The translations under genes and the position numbers were made by a program. Below the pieces are notes generated by a model, which saw only the letters and a program-made list of their open reading frames with translations, searched no databases and was not told where the DNA came from. Shown piece by piece: positions 1 through 13,492 of a DNA stretch of 64,000 bases (within the stretch, counting starts at the first letter, position 1; every line of letters begins with the position of its first letter). The stretch is from positions 1,922,001 through 1,986,000 of the forward strand of contig NC_057788.1 in the NCBI RefSeq assembly GCF_014905175.1. Reading direction: 5' to 3'. Origin of the DNA: Aphidius gifuensis (taxonomy: Eukaryota > Arthropoda > Insecta > Hymenoptera > Braconidae).

Positions 1-2996
1 TTAAATAAATAAATTCAATTTTCAATTAAACATTTAGCTAATAAATTTTTTTTTTAATTATCAAATTGATCAAAAGTAAATAAATATTAAAACACAAAAA
101 GCTAAAATTAAAAAATGCTGTCCAAAAAAAATTCAATTAATATAAACAGCAAAAAATTTATTCTTTATTTAAAAAAAAATTTTTTTACATAAAGAAAATT
201 TAATTCTTGAAAATGTTTTATATTTAAAATATAAAAAAAATTATTTTTATTATTAATAAATAATTATTAACAATATAATTAAATTTAAATAAAAAAAAAT
301 TCAACAAAATTTTTTATTTAATTTTTTTTATTTACAGTGTAAAAAATTAAAATACAAAAATGATATATTTTTAATAAAATAAATATAATAATAATAATCT
401 ATATAATTTATAAAGAAAACAAAAAATTTATTTCAATGGACATGTATCTATAGTACAAGCTCGTGTTCTTTTTATGCGTTAATCGTTGCGTGTCATCATT
501 GGTCTGCGGTGGACAGCCCTCATTTACAAATAATTTGCATACTCAACTCTATTGAAAAATATAAACACAAATCATCTTTTACAAGTATCATCATGATTAG
601 ACATACGTTTATTTTTTGCTTATTTTTAAATTCTTTTTTTTTTTCATTTTGTCAAGCTGAGTAGCTTTGTTTCAATAAACAAACCCGTATTTATATCGGC
701 AAGCATACACGTGTATAATTCAATTATTATATATCTTTTTTTTTTTTATTATTTAAATGTCTTCTTTGATGATGATTATGATGATGATAATGGGTATTTA
801 ATCTTTGCACATGTACAAAAAATATATGATCTTTAACCGCATTTCATTATTATCATGACCGAATTTGTTTTTTTTTTTTTTTTCCTTATTTTTCTATATA
901 TATATTCCATTTTTTTTATAAAATTTACGATTACAATGGGATTAATTTCTCACCGGATGAAATTAAATAAAAAAAATATAGGTATATATATTTTTTTTTT
1001 GAGGGATAAAAAAAATTCAAGTCGACAAACTGGCGTATGGCTCTCTCGCACTGGGCGAATGAAATCCCAGTATGTTTGTGTGTATGTATGCCGACAGATA
1101 ATGCTTGCAAATATCGTAAAGATAAGGCCGGAGGCCAAGGCGGAATGAGAGATGATGAGGAGCCGCTGCTAGCCAAGAAATCATACATACACATATTGTG
1201 TACACATTAAAATCTAGAAAACACATGCCGCAAATCAAAAAATTAAAAAAATTATATATTTTTATTTTATTATTTTGACACACATTTTTCCTTATTATTT
1301 TTTTAATTTTATATAGTTTTTTTAAAACTGTATATCATAGATATATTTGGTACATATAAAAATCCCGGACGTTAGTGTGCCCTTTGGTTAAAAAATAAAA
1401 AAAAAAAAATAGAATAAAAAAAAAAGGCCCTTCCGCCTGCTACCCCAGAATCCGTTAGCCCCCAGAGCACATATCTTAAGTCCCCGATTTATATATTTTT
1501 TTTACTCTAAATTTTTATCCAGAGACCCCAAAAATATCTTTGTTCTCACTTGCTTATACACCACTCGACTGTATATACCGTTTTCAATTTTTTATTTTCT
1601 ATTTATTCATTTTTTTTTTACCAATTTCGTACATATACCTATAGTTTTTTTGAATATTTTTTTACTTGTTCTTTTATTATTTTTGTACGAATACAGTTTT
1701 ACTTATTCTGATGATTTTACAACGCATATAAACATTGAATTGAGTATATTGAAACGAGATCTCGTCAAATAGTCCTCGTGAATAAGATCCATATGGTTAC
1801 GTTAATACATGAATGTGTATGTGTGTTTTAAAGACAGTTAGGTTCATGGGAACTAGAACCTCGTAGATACATGAACCATATACGCGGTCTCTTTTGCTCT
1901 CAATTTTAAATTATCCAGGTGTCAATCGTTGCTGAATATCACCTGATTACCAATCGAAAAAGAAAAATTAAAAAATCAAAAATATAATAACAATGATAAT
2001 TATTATTAATAAAAAAATTAAATAATAGTTTCTTCAAAGATCTAGGTCTCGTAAAATGTACAGGATTTTGTATTTTTTTTTTTTTTTATCCGGGTGGTCC
2101 AGTGTGGAAAATTTTCCTAATCCCAAAAGGCATTATTCCTGCCACGACTGTCTTGGACTTAGGACTCTTCTTATTGTCATATATTTTTTATTTTATAGAG
2201 CCAATGTGTGCATGAGTTTATATATATCATCGTCTATTTTAAATATATGTATTCACTGTATATTTTTGCTACGTGAGAAGGCATATTATAAAGGCGTGAA
2301 ACGATCCGTAATTCGTCAGAGTCCGGCTTAAGGATGTCTACAAAATGTAAAAGATTATTTTCAACAATTACGTATTGTTGTTATTATTATTTTTTTTTTT
2401 TTATACAATATTTATCAAGTGATTTTTATTCTTTATGTACACTTTGTAATTTTAACATTTGAAATTTGATATATTTTCTATTTTCTATTGTTGACAATGA
2501 CACTTGATGACAATGCGAGTACAAAATAGGATTTTTTATTTTTTGAAAATTAAATATATTTTCGAGAGGGAATTTTTATTTTTAATTTTTGTTTGATTGT
2601 TTTAGCTCGGAGATTTGTTGAATGATAATAATTTTATTTTTGTAGTTTTCTTTGTTTGATAAAAGTGAGAAAATATTTATTATGAAAAATATATAAAAAT
2701 GTAAATAAATAAAAGGATAAGAAGTGTATTAAAAGTTATGACGAATTTATATTTTCCCGGACGTACGACAGCGGATATGACATGTTTGTCCAGATAAGGG
2801 CACAAAGGTGAGGCCAAACACCGGACAGTGCAACACTTCATCTCCTCACAACGTTTGTCCATTCTTTTTTTTTTTTATATTTATATAATTTTTTTTATTA
2901 TTATTATAAGTTTGCACAGTGATAAAAAATAATATAAAAAAAAATAAACCCACGTTTATTTTTATTTTTTTTTCAAAGATTTTTAAAATATAAAAT
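1..2996. other. AT-rich non-coding DNA
   Basis: No gene recognised. Mostly A/T runs. GC-richer patches at 1030-1195, 1425-1495, 2090-2175 and 2755-2865. A (GAT)n-like microsatellite lies at 767-790. Short open frames here are encoded by T runs and look spurious. Confidence 0.7.
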
Positions 2997-3018
2997 TATA
3001 AAATTTATTTTTTTATTC

Positions 3019-3702
3019 ATTGTGTGGATAGATAGATAGAGAAAAAAAAAAATTAAAAAAAATATACCGACAGTATAAAATGGTTTATATATACACAAGA
3101 TTATTTAATATCTTGAGATGATTTAAAAAAATTTAATTTTCATTATTTTTTAAATTGTTTATTATTTAAATAAATGGAAATATTAATTTTTAAAATCAAT
3201 TTATAACAAAAATATTTTATTTTGTGTATTGATAATTATTTATAGTTAAAAAAAATTTTAAAAATAATTGAAATATATTTTAAAACAAACTTTGTTTTTA
3301 GTTAATGCAATGGCATAATGAATAATTTAAATTCAAATTGAATTTTTTTTAAAATCAGTAATAAAGTTTGATTATTTTTTATTGGCAATCGAGTTAGCCG
3401 ATGGTCAAGTCGTCAAGAGCCCTGCCTACAGTGTTGGAGGTCTCGGGTTCAAATCCCATTTGTACAGCGAATTTTGGTAGGATGATCTATGTTTAAAAAC
3501 AAAAAATTTTAGTCGCTTAAATCTAGCCGGTGATTATTATCGGTATATGGGGCAAATATAATCTAGTATAGACCATGTGAACTACGCACTTAGTCTGTGC
3601 CAGGAAATATTTGCCCTAAACCTCAGAAGAAACCTCTTTTCATTTTTTTTTTAAATAAACTAACACACTTACACATATTCTATCTATCTCTCACACACAA
3701 TT
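3019..3702. mobile_element. TIR-like arms bounding unit 1
   Basis: The left arm ATTGTGTGGATAGATAGATA (3019-3038) is an imperfect inverted match to the right arm, which reads TCTATCTATCTCTCACACAC at 3679-3698. Both arms point inwards around the SINE core, as in a non-autonomous DNA element. The GATA-type repeat in the arms lowers confidence. Confidence 0.35.
3391..3616 (+). mobile_element. tRNA-derived SINE-like element, copy 1
   Basis: The core has a Pol III A-box-like segment (TAGCCGATGGTCAAG at 3395-3409) and a perfect B box GGTTCAAATCC (3446-3456) followed by CAT, resembling the D-arm and T-arm of a Ser/Leu-type tRNA. It has no credible acceptor stem or anticodon arm, so it is not a tRNA gene. 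Downstream comes the GGGGCAAATAT...ATATTTGCCC tail. The family is not one I can name. Confidence 0.6.
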
Positions 3703-3895
3703 ATGGATGACAACTGTTCTTTTTATAATAGCTAGCTAACTAGGATAAAAAAAATAAAATTTAATTTAATATATTACAATTAAATCGTCTCGATTTATAT
3801 TTCAAATTTTGTAAAAATTTTTAATTTATTATTATGATTTGCAACAATTAAATACGTATGAATAATTCATCAATATAAAATTTATTTTTTTATTC

Positions 3896-4559
3896 ATTGT
3901 GTGGATAGATAGAGAAAAAAAAATTTAAAAAATATACCGACAGTATAAAATGGTTTATATATACACAAGATTATTTAATATCTTGAGATGATATTTAAAA
4001 AAATTTAATTTTCATTATTTCTTAAATTGTTTATTATTTAAATAAATAGAAATATCAATTTTTAAAATCAATTTATAACGCAAATAATTTATTTTGTCTA
4101 TTGATAATTATTTATAGTTAAAAAAAAATTTTAAAAATAATTGAAATAAATTTTGAAACATGCTTTGTTTTTAGCTAATGCAATGGCATAATGAATAATT
4201 CAAATTTAAATTGAATTTTCTTTGAAATCAGTAATAAAGTTTGATTATTTTTCATTGTCAATCGAGTTAGCCGATGGTCAAGTCGTCAAGGGACCTGCCT
4301 ACAGTGCATGTGGTCTCGGGTTCAAATCCCAAGCTACCGATCTTATTCTTTTTCGTTGGGTTCTCATCTTAAATCAAAACGGGGAAGTTATGAGTGTTTT
4401 CTGGCGTTTTGGGGCAAATATAATCTAGCATAGACCATGTGAACTACGCACTTGGTCTATGCCAGGAAATATTTGCCCTAAACACCAGATATCTCTTTTT
4501 ATTTTTTTAAAAATAAAGTAACACTATTACACATATTTTATCTATCTCTCTCTCACAAT
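3896..4559. mobile_element. TIR-like arms bounding unit 2
   Basis: The left arm ATTGTGTGGATAGATAGAG (3896-3914) faces the right arm TTATCTATCTCTCTCTCACA (4538-4557) in inverted orientation. The spacing is close to that in unit 1. No transposase is encoded. Confidence 0.35.
4264..4478 (+). mobile_element. tRNA-derived SINE-like element, copy 2
   Basis: Same core as copy 1: A-box-like TAGCCGATGGTCAAG (4268-4282) and B box GGTTCAAATCC (4319-4329). The segment after the B box (about 4331-4410) does not resemble copy 1. The tail forms a nested hairpin: GGGCAAATAT (4412-4421) with ATATTTGCCC (4469-4478), enclosing GCATAGACCA (4428-4437) with TGGTCTATGC (4453-4462). Confidence 0.6.
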
Positions 4560-5015
4560 CATGGATGACAACTGTTTTTTTTTATAATAGAGAATAAACA
4601 AAATACAATTTAAATAAATTTTACAATTAAATCGTCTTGATTTATATTTCAAATTTTGTGAAAATATTTTATTTATTATTTGCAACAATTAAATATAAAT
4701 AATAATTCATCAATATAAAAATTTTTTAATTATATATTTTATATTTTATTTGAAATTTATAATTGCAATAGTTATTATTTTTTTAAATTATGGTTTGTTT
4801 CATTTATTGACTATGTATAAATTAAATTATCAAGCTTGATTTTGATAATGAGTATTAAAAATAATCAACAATATTAATTATAAATTTTATTATATAAACA
4901 GTATTTTCAAAAATTTGTTACATCAGCAAATTTTTTGATGCTGTAAGTATATAAAATAATAGAAAACAGTATCTATATACAAAACTGTAATATACATCAA
5001 TTGTATTATATACTG

Positions 5016-5027
5016 ACCGTTAACGGT
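5016..5027. promoter_or_regulatory. 12-bp perfect palindrome ACCGTTAACGGT
   Basis: Perfect palindrome at the edge of an island with few homopolymers (5010-5160). Dimeric transcription-factor site (Myb-like AACGG half-sites) is a guess. Confidence 0.25.
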
Positions 5028-8000
5028 TTTGTCTCATCCCTGAAACGATAAGACAACAACCATTTGTTAGACTGTCCTCGAAAGCATTGTTTCCAAAGAC
5101 GATCGATACTCTCTCACTATTTATACTGATACATCCTCAAGCCCATTCTCCTCCCATCCTAATTTTTTTTTTTTTCATTATCCATTACCAGTATGTTCTC
5201 TAGCATTATTCAAATCTTTTTTATTCCGAAAAAATTACACAAAAATTTTCGTATAGCTGTGAAAAAAACACTCCAATCAAACAAATAATTCATCAAAACA
5301 TTAGAAAAAAAAAAATTATTTATATTAATTAACAATTAATATTCCATCAATTTAAAATTTATTTTTTCAATTTTTAATGATTATTTATAATCATTGTTAA
5401 AAAATTCTGAACTTAATTTTTTTACAATTTTATCAAAGCCATCAATGATATTTCTCCATTAAAATAAAATACAAAATACACACAACCATAAATACTATTT
5501 TCTCCATTAAAAAAAAATTATATTTTCAATCATAAATTGAGCTATCTTTATTATCAAAAAATGATCAAATGTTAAAGCTGTATGCAGGATATATTATTGG
5601 TATCCCAAACAATGAAGAAAATATATTAAAAAAAAAAAAAAGAAAAAAAGATATATACATACAATATATATCGAATGTAGGTGAAATTGGATTTGTGGAT
5701 ATGGTTGATTTTATAAAAAGATCCACGATCAAGGAAGACACATATCAGTATGTGCAATATATACATATAATAGTTAATAGTTATACAGTATCATGTACAT
5801 AGCTTGGCTTCAATTTCATATCACGGTAAAATCGGGGTACCAAATGTATATACGGGACCGTGTACACGACACATCAGAGCCACAAAGTCGATAAGTCACG
5901 GAGCCAGGCCAAAAGAGTATAAGAGAGATACACTCTTTCATGTTCATATATTCCCCACAACTGCCTATATATATTTTTTTTATTTACTGCAAATGTATTT
6001 GTGAATGGATGATGCACACAATTCACACTAATACTTGCAAAATTATTTGGTCTTCAGTCTTTGTGCAGGACATGTGATTTTGTATGGACTACGTAGACAT
6101 AGACCAGTATTTTCTCCACTAGATTTTACATGTTGTGTATGATTTTGTGTTTGTATATAAAATAATGCAAGAGTAAAAGAGGGAGATGATTTGTGGAAAG
6201 GGATAGGTGAAGGATGGGTGAGGGGATCAATGTGATCACCGGTCATATAGGCTAGAAAAGTTGAAGGTACATGGGAACTGACGACGAGGTGGTATAGAAA
6301 ATAGAAGAAAAAAAAATTTATGTATATGTACATTGCAAGGTATGAGGCCGAAAAAAAAAATATAAATTCGTGCGCATCCCGTGTGCCCACACATCCTAAC
6401 TTTCACTTTGGCAAGATATCAGGCTAGTTGAATATGTATACGAAATAATACTGATGCACTTTTCTCTATTTGAAATGATGTGGACTAAGCGATTCGCTTC
6501 TTTTATCCCACTCAATTTTACCATGCTGTATATTACTATCTAACTCTTTACTTGCTTGTTTCTTTTTTTTTTTTTTTGCCACGATTTACCTGGGGCAAAC
6601 TTCAACGCCATCTCTCCTGATGCAACATTCTTTATGCAGTTTATTTTATTTTTTTCCTTTTTTTTTTGCTCACTTTGTTACATGCGTATTTTTATCAATT
6701 AAGGATTTTAATTTTTTTTTTTTTTTAATTAGATGTATCGTTAACTTTTAAATATTTTTTTAATTTAGAATTACATTTATTTTATTTATAAACAAATATT
6801 TATTTAAATAATTTTAAAAAATTATTTTATTTTTGAATTTGAATTTTTTTTTCTTTTTCACATCTAATTTCCAGTTGAAATATCAAACTTTTTATTACCA
6901 AACTGCAAAGAATGATTGATCGAATTCATGAAAAAAAAAAAAATTAAAATTTACCCGGATCTTTCATCGTATTAGCAATCACTTTGTGAAGAGTATGCTG
7001 AAATGTCGAGCACGTCGAGTCTCTATCAACGAGAGTAAAATAAAAAAAATGAATATATCGATACAATCAAGAAAAAAAAAAAAAAATCCTATTTATCCAA
7101 AGCATGACCGGTGAGAGTGAAAACTGATCAAACTATATATAAATCCACTTTGCCCTGCACATAGTAAAAGCAAAGTTTACATATTTTTTTTGAAAAAACT
7201 ATAAATTTTATTTTTGTATTATTTCAAGTGTGTTAACTAAAAAATAAAAACGAGATCAACCAAGTTTTGTACATAGCATGCAGTGCATTATATATAGTCG
7301 ACATATTCTCAGGCTCATGAGATTCACGTGACGTATTATACATCCGTATATTTCTTGATACTGATCTTGTCAGTCGCGAGCACGGGATCTATCGATTTAT
7401 CTTTTCCTCGCCTTGCTAAATATATTTATTTTGCAACATATACAAAAGTCATCCAACATTTTCTCATATTAAAAAAAAAATAATCCCTATTTTTTCTCTC
7501 CACAAATTAATAATCAATAAATAATCAAAAGACCGCATCAATAGCCATAGAGAAAAAAAGAACCTTTAACTCAAAAAATAAAACAAATAAATATAAAATT
7601 CTTTGTTTAAAAAAATTTGTAAAAACCGCTAAGAGTGCAATCTGAATACCGCTTTACCGCGTCACGATTTCGCATCGCAGTAGTAACAGTCATCAGCAAA
7701 AAATAAAAAAATAAAATATATATAGAAAACAAAGAAAATAGAAAGATACTCGACCACCACTGACACTACTCATCACAATCAAAATTACACTTTGTCATTT
7801 ACCTCAATCAAAATACCTACATATTTTATTCACCCCTTCTTTATTATTTTTTGCCATTTTATTCTATTACATGAATAATTTTCACTCAACGCGACCATTT
7901 GACCACAAATTTATAAAAAAAAAAATCATCAAAAGAAGAGAGTGAAAATAAATCTACAGTAATTACGACAAGACAGAGGGTGTCTACATCAGTAGATTGA

Positions 8001-8126
8001 TGAAATGAAGGAAATAAAAAATTTAAAAAAAAACAATAATAAATAAATAAAATGTTGAAATGTGCCGACGTCCATCTAGAAAAATAAAAGCGAGTCAAGA
8101 AATATAGCAAGAGTCCGCGTGCATTG

Positions 8127-8190
8127 GTGATGATGTTGATGTTGTTGTTGTTGTTGATGATGGTGGTGGTGATGATCATAGTGGTGGTAG
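8127..8190. repeat. Compound (GTT)/(GAT)/(GGT) microsatellite
   Basis: GATGAT, then GTTGTTGTT, then GATGATGGTGGTGGT and GTGGTGG in series. The opposite strand reads as His/Asn/Gln runs in short spurious frames. Confidence 0.75.
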
Positions 8191-11100
8191 CAATCCATGC
8201 AGATGAATAGTGCCTGCCGCGAAAACCGTGAGACTACAGTTGCCCTATATATCGGTTGATAGAGGCGCACCGCGTACAACCATGCCAGTGAACCAGAAGA
8301 AGGGGAACTTGTATATGTTTTTCCCTCATTTATATATATACATTTTTTTTTTTTAAATTTTTATTCTACATACTCTTTTGCTTCATGAATCTCAGTATCT
8401 ATTCACCATCCACTTTTGTATATTTTTTTTCATGCAAACATATATAACAGCAACAACAACAACAGCATTAACTGTATAAATTGTATTATTTAAATTAAAA
8501 AAATGAAAAAAAAAACAATCAACATTATAAGACACTTGATCAGCAAGTTGTATATTTATTTTTAAAGTCTTGATGATATGTTTCATTGTTGCCCAGTAGT
8601 TTGTTACATACACAAAAATAAAATTAAATAAACACAAAAACGACCAGAGCAAAAGGGAAGATGAGCATAGTACAAGTTGTCGTGGTTATAACCGTATATA
8701 TACCAATGAACTTTTGGCCAAGTTAATATATATATAGTAAATGCATTAAGCCAACACGAGTTGAATTTATATTTATTTATTTTTTCAAATGGAAAAAGCA
8801 AGTAGACGAGTGGTCAGTGGACGTCCGCATCTATATAAGTTTCAATGAGTATTGGCTCAACAGTATAAAAATAAAAACCAATATTTTTTTTTTTTTTTAA
8901 ATTAAATGTATATGGGTTTTTTTTTTTGATTGGTAATGGTTAGCTATGGGCTAAGCACGCCGCGCACGTGTATATAGCGGCCAACTAAGAGGTCGTGCCG
9001 TCCTCGGCCCGGGAGCAGGATCGTGCGAAACTCACATTTGATTCAAATCCTTCCGTATGTATTTATCTATATATAGGTCTATGTATATATTCATTTACAA
9101 TATATGTGTTAGCATTGTGCACATTTTACTTTTATTAAACATAACATTTACACTGAATTTATATTCAATTATTATTCGATATATTATTATCGTATTATTT
9201 TAAATGATTATTGCCGTTTTAAATATTAGTGAGAATAATATTTTACTTGACTTTTTATTTTTTAATATTATTGTTTATATAATAAAGATTTATATTTTGA
9301 ATTATTTAAGATATTTAATATTGATTTTAAAGGCGGGAAGAGACACCTTGGATTTTAAATATTTTGTTTCGATTTTTTTTTTTTTTGAAGAATTATTTTG
9401 TTTAATTAATTGTTTAATACTTGGAAATTTTGATAATTAAAATTTTCATTGGAAAAACTATTTTTAAATGTTTTGAAAAATTGAAAAGAACATTGGCGGT
9501 ATTTTTTGAAAGTAAGAAAGTGTTTGAAGGAATTCTTTTTTTGCTTTGAAGATTCAAAGTAATTCGAAAAAAAAGGAGAAAAAAAATTGGACCCAGGATA
9601 GAAAAAAAAAAAGGGGACAAGGATTTGTAGGACAAAAAATAAAGGGAAAAAAATGAGGGGGGAATAAGGGAAGGGGGTGTATCACAGGTAGTCCAAAGTC
9701 CAGGGATAAGTAGTTTCAAAATACCGTTATATATTATTTACAGCTAAAATAAAATAAAAGGCATAGAGTTAGAAAAAAAAAAAAGGACCAAGGTCAGTTT
9801 TAACAAAACATTTTACAGTGATTTATTAAAATATAAATTCAACAGTGCGTAATATAGTTTCAAGAAAACGAGATGATTTTTAAATAATAATTTATCTCAA
9901 CAATTTTTGATGGCTAATGGCTATTTTTATCATTGACACAACACCAATAAACAATTTGAACTTTCAAATGAAAACCAGAGTTTTCTATTTTAAAAATAAA
10001 TATATACTTAACAATAAATATTTTTCTTTTTTCATTGTTAAATAAATTTTAAATATATTTGAAAATATATTTGCGGAGTATTTAAATAAATATATATATG
10101 AAAAGCTATATTTTTTTTTTTTTTTCAATAGAGAATCTTTATCAGTAAAATTTTATACATATAAATCATGAAAGATGAAATTTCCTTGTATCTTTTGCTG
10201 ATGAATAAATCGTGTTTGCAGATCGTGCAAAACTGTTAGACAAAAAATAATAAATGTATAGTGAAATGTGACAGAAACACAATTTTTTTTTTGCCGCCAA
10301 TATGTGGAAGAGGGGTAAATAGTTTAAGAAATTTATCTAAGATCCGGGATTATTAATTGTGACGAGATTAATAAAAACGATAAAACATTAAAATTTATTT
10401 TCTCATTTATTGATTTTCATGTTTGAAAATTATATTCACATACATGATATGTAATATCAACAAATGTAACCTATATCGTTTTAATAAAAATAGATAAATA
10501 AATACGTTATATAGATTTTACGATATAGTAATTTCATAATTGTCTCATAACAGTATCATAAAATCGTGATTTAAAATCAACATAAATATCCAATCAAGAA
10601 ACTATAAATTTGATTTACAAAAATAATTCAAACATGATAATTAATAATGAGGAAAAAATAAAACTATTAATATTATTTAATTTATAAATAAAATGTGCAT
10701 TAAAAAAAATTAATTAATTATTATTTTTTATAGTATTTTTATTGTTTATATAAATTTATTGATTTATAAATTTTTTGCCGGCACAAAATGCCAGTTTTTT
10801 TAAATTTAAATAGCAATTTTTTTGTTAATAATTTTGAAGATTGAAGTAAAGAAATTTAATTCATAAATAAGTTGGCATTTCAACTGACCAAATGAAAAAA
10901 AAATTTCATGAAAAAGTCTATTCATAAAGATACGAACGAGTTTTAAAGATATATATTTTTTTTTTTTTGCTGTGGGAAGTCGATGAGCGTGGCAGAAAAA
11001 TTATAAATTAACAATTGCATCCTACGTTAACAAATAAATTTTTTCGTCTTTTTCTTTTTGCATTGAATAATTCAAAATACCAACTTATCCATGTGATTTA

Positions 11101-13467
11101 TTTAAATAATCAACTTGAAAAATTACCAACAAAAAAATAAAAAAATAAAAAAAAATTTTTTTTTAATTTTTTTATTTCAATTTTGAGCATGTTTAGTCGT
11201 TTTTATGTAATTTGATAATCATAAATTTATTTTTTCCTTCATTTGTTATTTTTTTATTCATTGAGTGATAGTTATATGTGAAAAAAAAATAATAAAAAAC
11301 TTTTGGATTGTTAGGAAGTTGATGGGGAGGGATGTATTGCCCAAGGCGTAGCCAATCAATCAGTATTGGCGGTTTTTTTTTGCGCCACCCATATGTCATA
11401 GACTATATATATCGATACAAGAACATGCCACAGCATAAGGACCAGGGCCCAATGTCCATTCAATATACAATATGTATGTGACGTTATTATTTTTTTGTGG
11501 GTGGCCAAAATATTCTTATTTATTTCTTTTTTTATTATTTTACAAAACATAAATATTTAAATTTATTTTTTTATTCTTATCTTTTATTATTTAACATTTA
11601 TTATTATTATTTTTTTTACAGTGTTATATTGTCATTTCTAATTGTTTATTGAATAACGATATCCGTTTATTTGTCTCTTGTTTGTACAAAAATTTTAAAT
11701 ATTAAATAATGGAAATATTTAAAAATAAAAAAATACAGAAAATTCGTGGGTGCAGTGGGTGTGTGTGTGTGTTTCAAGCTAGAAAGTGTCCCAGACCAAA
11801 TGAAAGAAATAAAAAATAAAAAAAAAAAGAGACCGGGTCAGTTTGAATAATTTTGACCACACCTCTCGCAATACACAATCGTATGAATACATTTAAATGT
11901 TCTCCATGATGCTTGTAAAACTATTGTCCAAAATATTATATTTTAAAAAATATATATATATATTTAAACACAAAGGCCAAGAGAATAAAATGTCACTTCA
12001 ATTCGACAAACAACAAGGATGTTTTTAAAAAATATAAAAATTGTATCTACTTCATTTTAAATTATTTTCGCTTCACATTTAATTTTTTATTCTCATTGAA
12101 AATAGTTATGAAATATATTTAAAAAAAAGATAAATATAGGTTATTAATTTTAGGTACTTTGATCAAAAGAATTTTTATATTTGAAAAAAAAAAAAAAAGT
12201 AGCCAGGTGAATAATTCATCTCATTAAATAGCAACAAATAAATTTTAAAATATCTCAATAAAAATTGACAAAAATATATTTAAAATTTTATGGAATATAA
12301 AGTAAAGTAAAAAAGTTGAAATTAATCTTAGTTTTTTATATATTTTTTTATTATTAAGTAATATATTTTTTATAAATTTTTTATGCTTTGCAAAATGTTA
12401 ACAAATCGATCGTGAAAGATCACCACGTACTCGCACATGTCTTCCATCATCATGAAAATAAAAAATAATTTAAATTGAATTTTAAATAACATAAAAACAT
12501 TTCATCCAATACATCAGACTAAATATATATTGACTCGTGTGAATGATAATGCTAATTACACCTGAGTATGTTAACCAGTTGCAGGTGACAAATGTCAGCA
12601 AATAATGCATTCCAACTCATACATCCCCTTCACAATTAAAAACCTAAATTAAAAAAAAAAAACTACATTATGTCTTAAAAACAAAAATAACTTTCATTAT
12701 CATAAATTTTTTAAATTAAAAATTCAAATCAATTTTACCATTACTATCATTAAATTAATCCATCTAAAAATATATGAAAAAATTTATAAATAAAATTACA
12801 AAACATAATTATACACAATATTTAAAAAAAAAAAAAAAATACTAGATGACCTATAGACAAGTACTCGTGTCTTGTACATATACATGATGCATGATAATAT
12901 TAAAAATTGAAAAATAAATATTATAATATATTCATAAAACATTGCTTGGACAATAAATGTTCCGGTCCAGTGTAGGATGACCCAAACGCCGCGCCTATTG
13001 TCGAGTCAAAAGAAAGGTTTTGTATACCAAAGTTAAAATGCCGACCTGGCTCGTGTCTTTGTCATTATTATATAACGCTATTGTAGCCACACTTGCCCCG
13101 ACCCCATCTTATATATATTTTTTTTTTATTTTTATTTATTATCACTATCTCTTTTTATCTTACCCACTCGCTTCATCATCATCATCATCCAACAAGTTAA
13201 ACCTTTGCATATTATTAAAATGACGATGATTGTCATTTTTGTGTGTTGTTCAAAACTCCCTTTATCTCTTTCTCTCTTTGTATATATTTATATATATATT
13301 TAATTTTTTTTATTTTTTATTTATTTATATTTGTATTTTATAAATGCAAGATGTTGGCCCGCCTTCACCACCATCACCAACTTTCTCTCTCTTTTTTATT
13401 TTACTTCAAAAATATATCTCTCATATGTGTCTCATAATATTCATGTCCTCTATATTTTCATCTCACC

Positions 13468-13492
13468 CCCTTCCTCCCTCCCTCCCTTCCTC
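13468..13492. repeat. (CTCC)n pyrimidine microsatellite
   Basis: CCTTCCTCCCTCCCTCCC-type repeat within a pyrimidine-rich stretch (13080-13560). Confidence 0.7.

Larger units (their letters stand above)
2997..4713. repeat. Tandem pair of ~850-bp SINE/TIR-containing units
   Basis: Unit 1 runs from about 2997 to 3873, unit 2 from about 3874 to 4713. Shared blocks appear in the same order in both: ATTGTGTGGATAGATAG; ACCGACAGTATAAAATGG; CAAGATTATTTAATATCTTG; the tRNA-like core; GGGGCAAATATAATCTAG; and a tail ending AATTCATCAATATAAAA. The units differ by scattered substitutions and small indels, and strongly in the 80-90 bp after the B box. This is an old tandem duplication, or two insertions side by side. 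Confidence 0.85.

Noticed and set aside
3391..3460. A genuine tRNA gene (A box and perfect B box)
   Set aside because: No acceptor stem pairing, no anticodon arm, and a second similar copy with tail in tandem; fits a SINE better.
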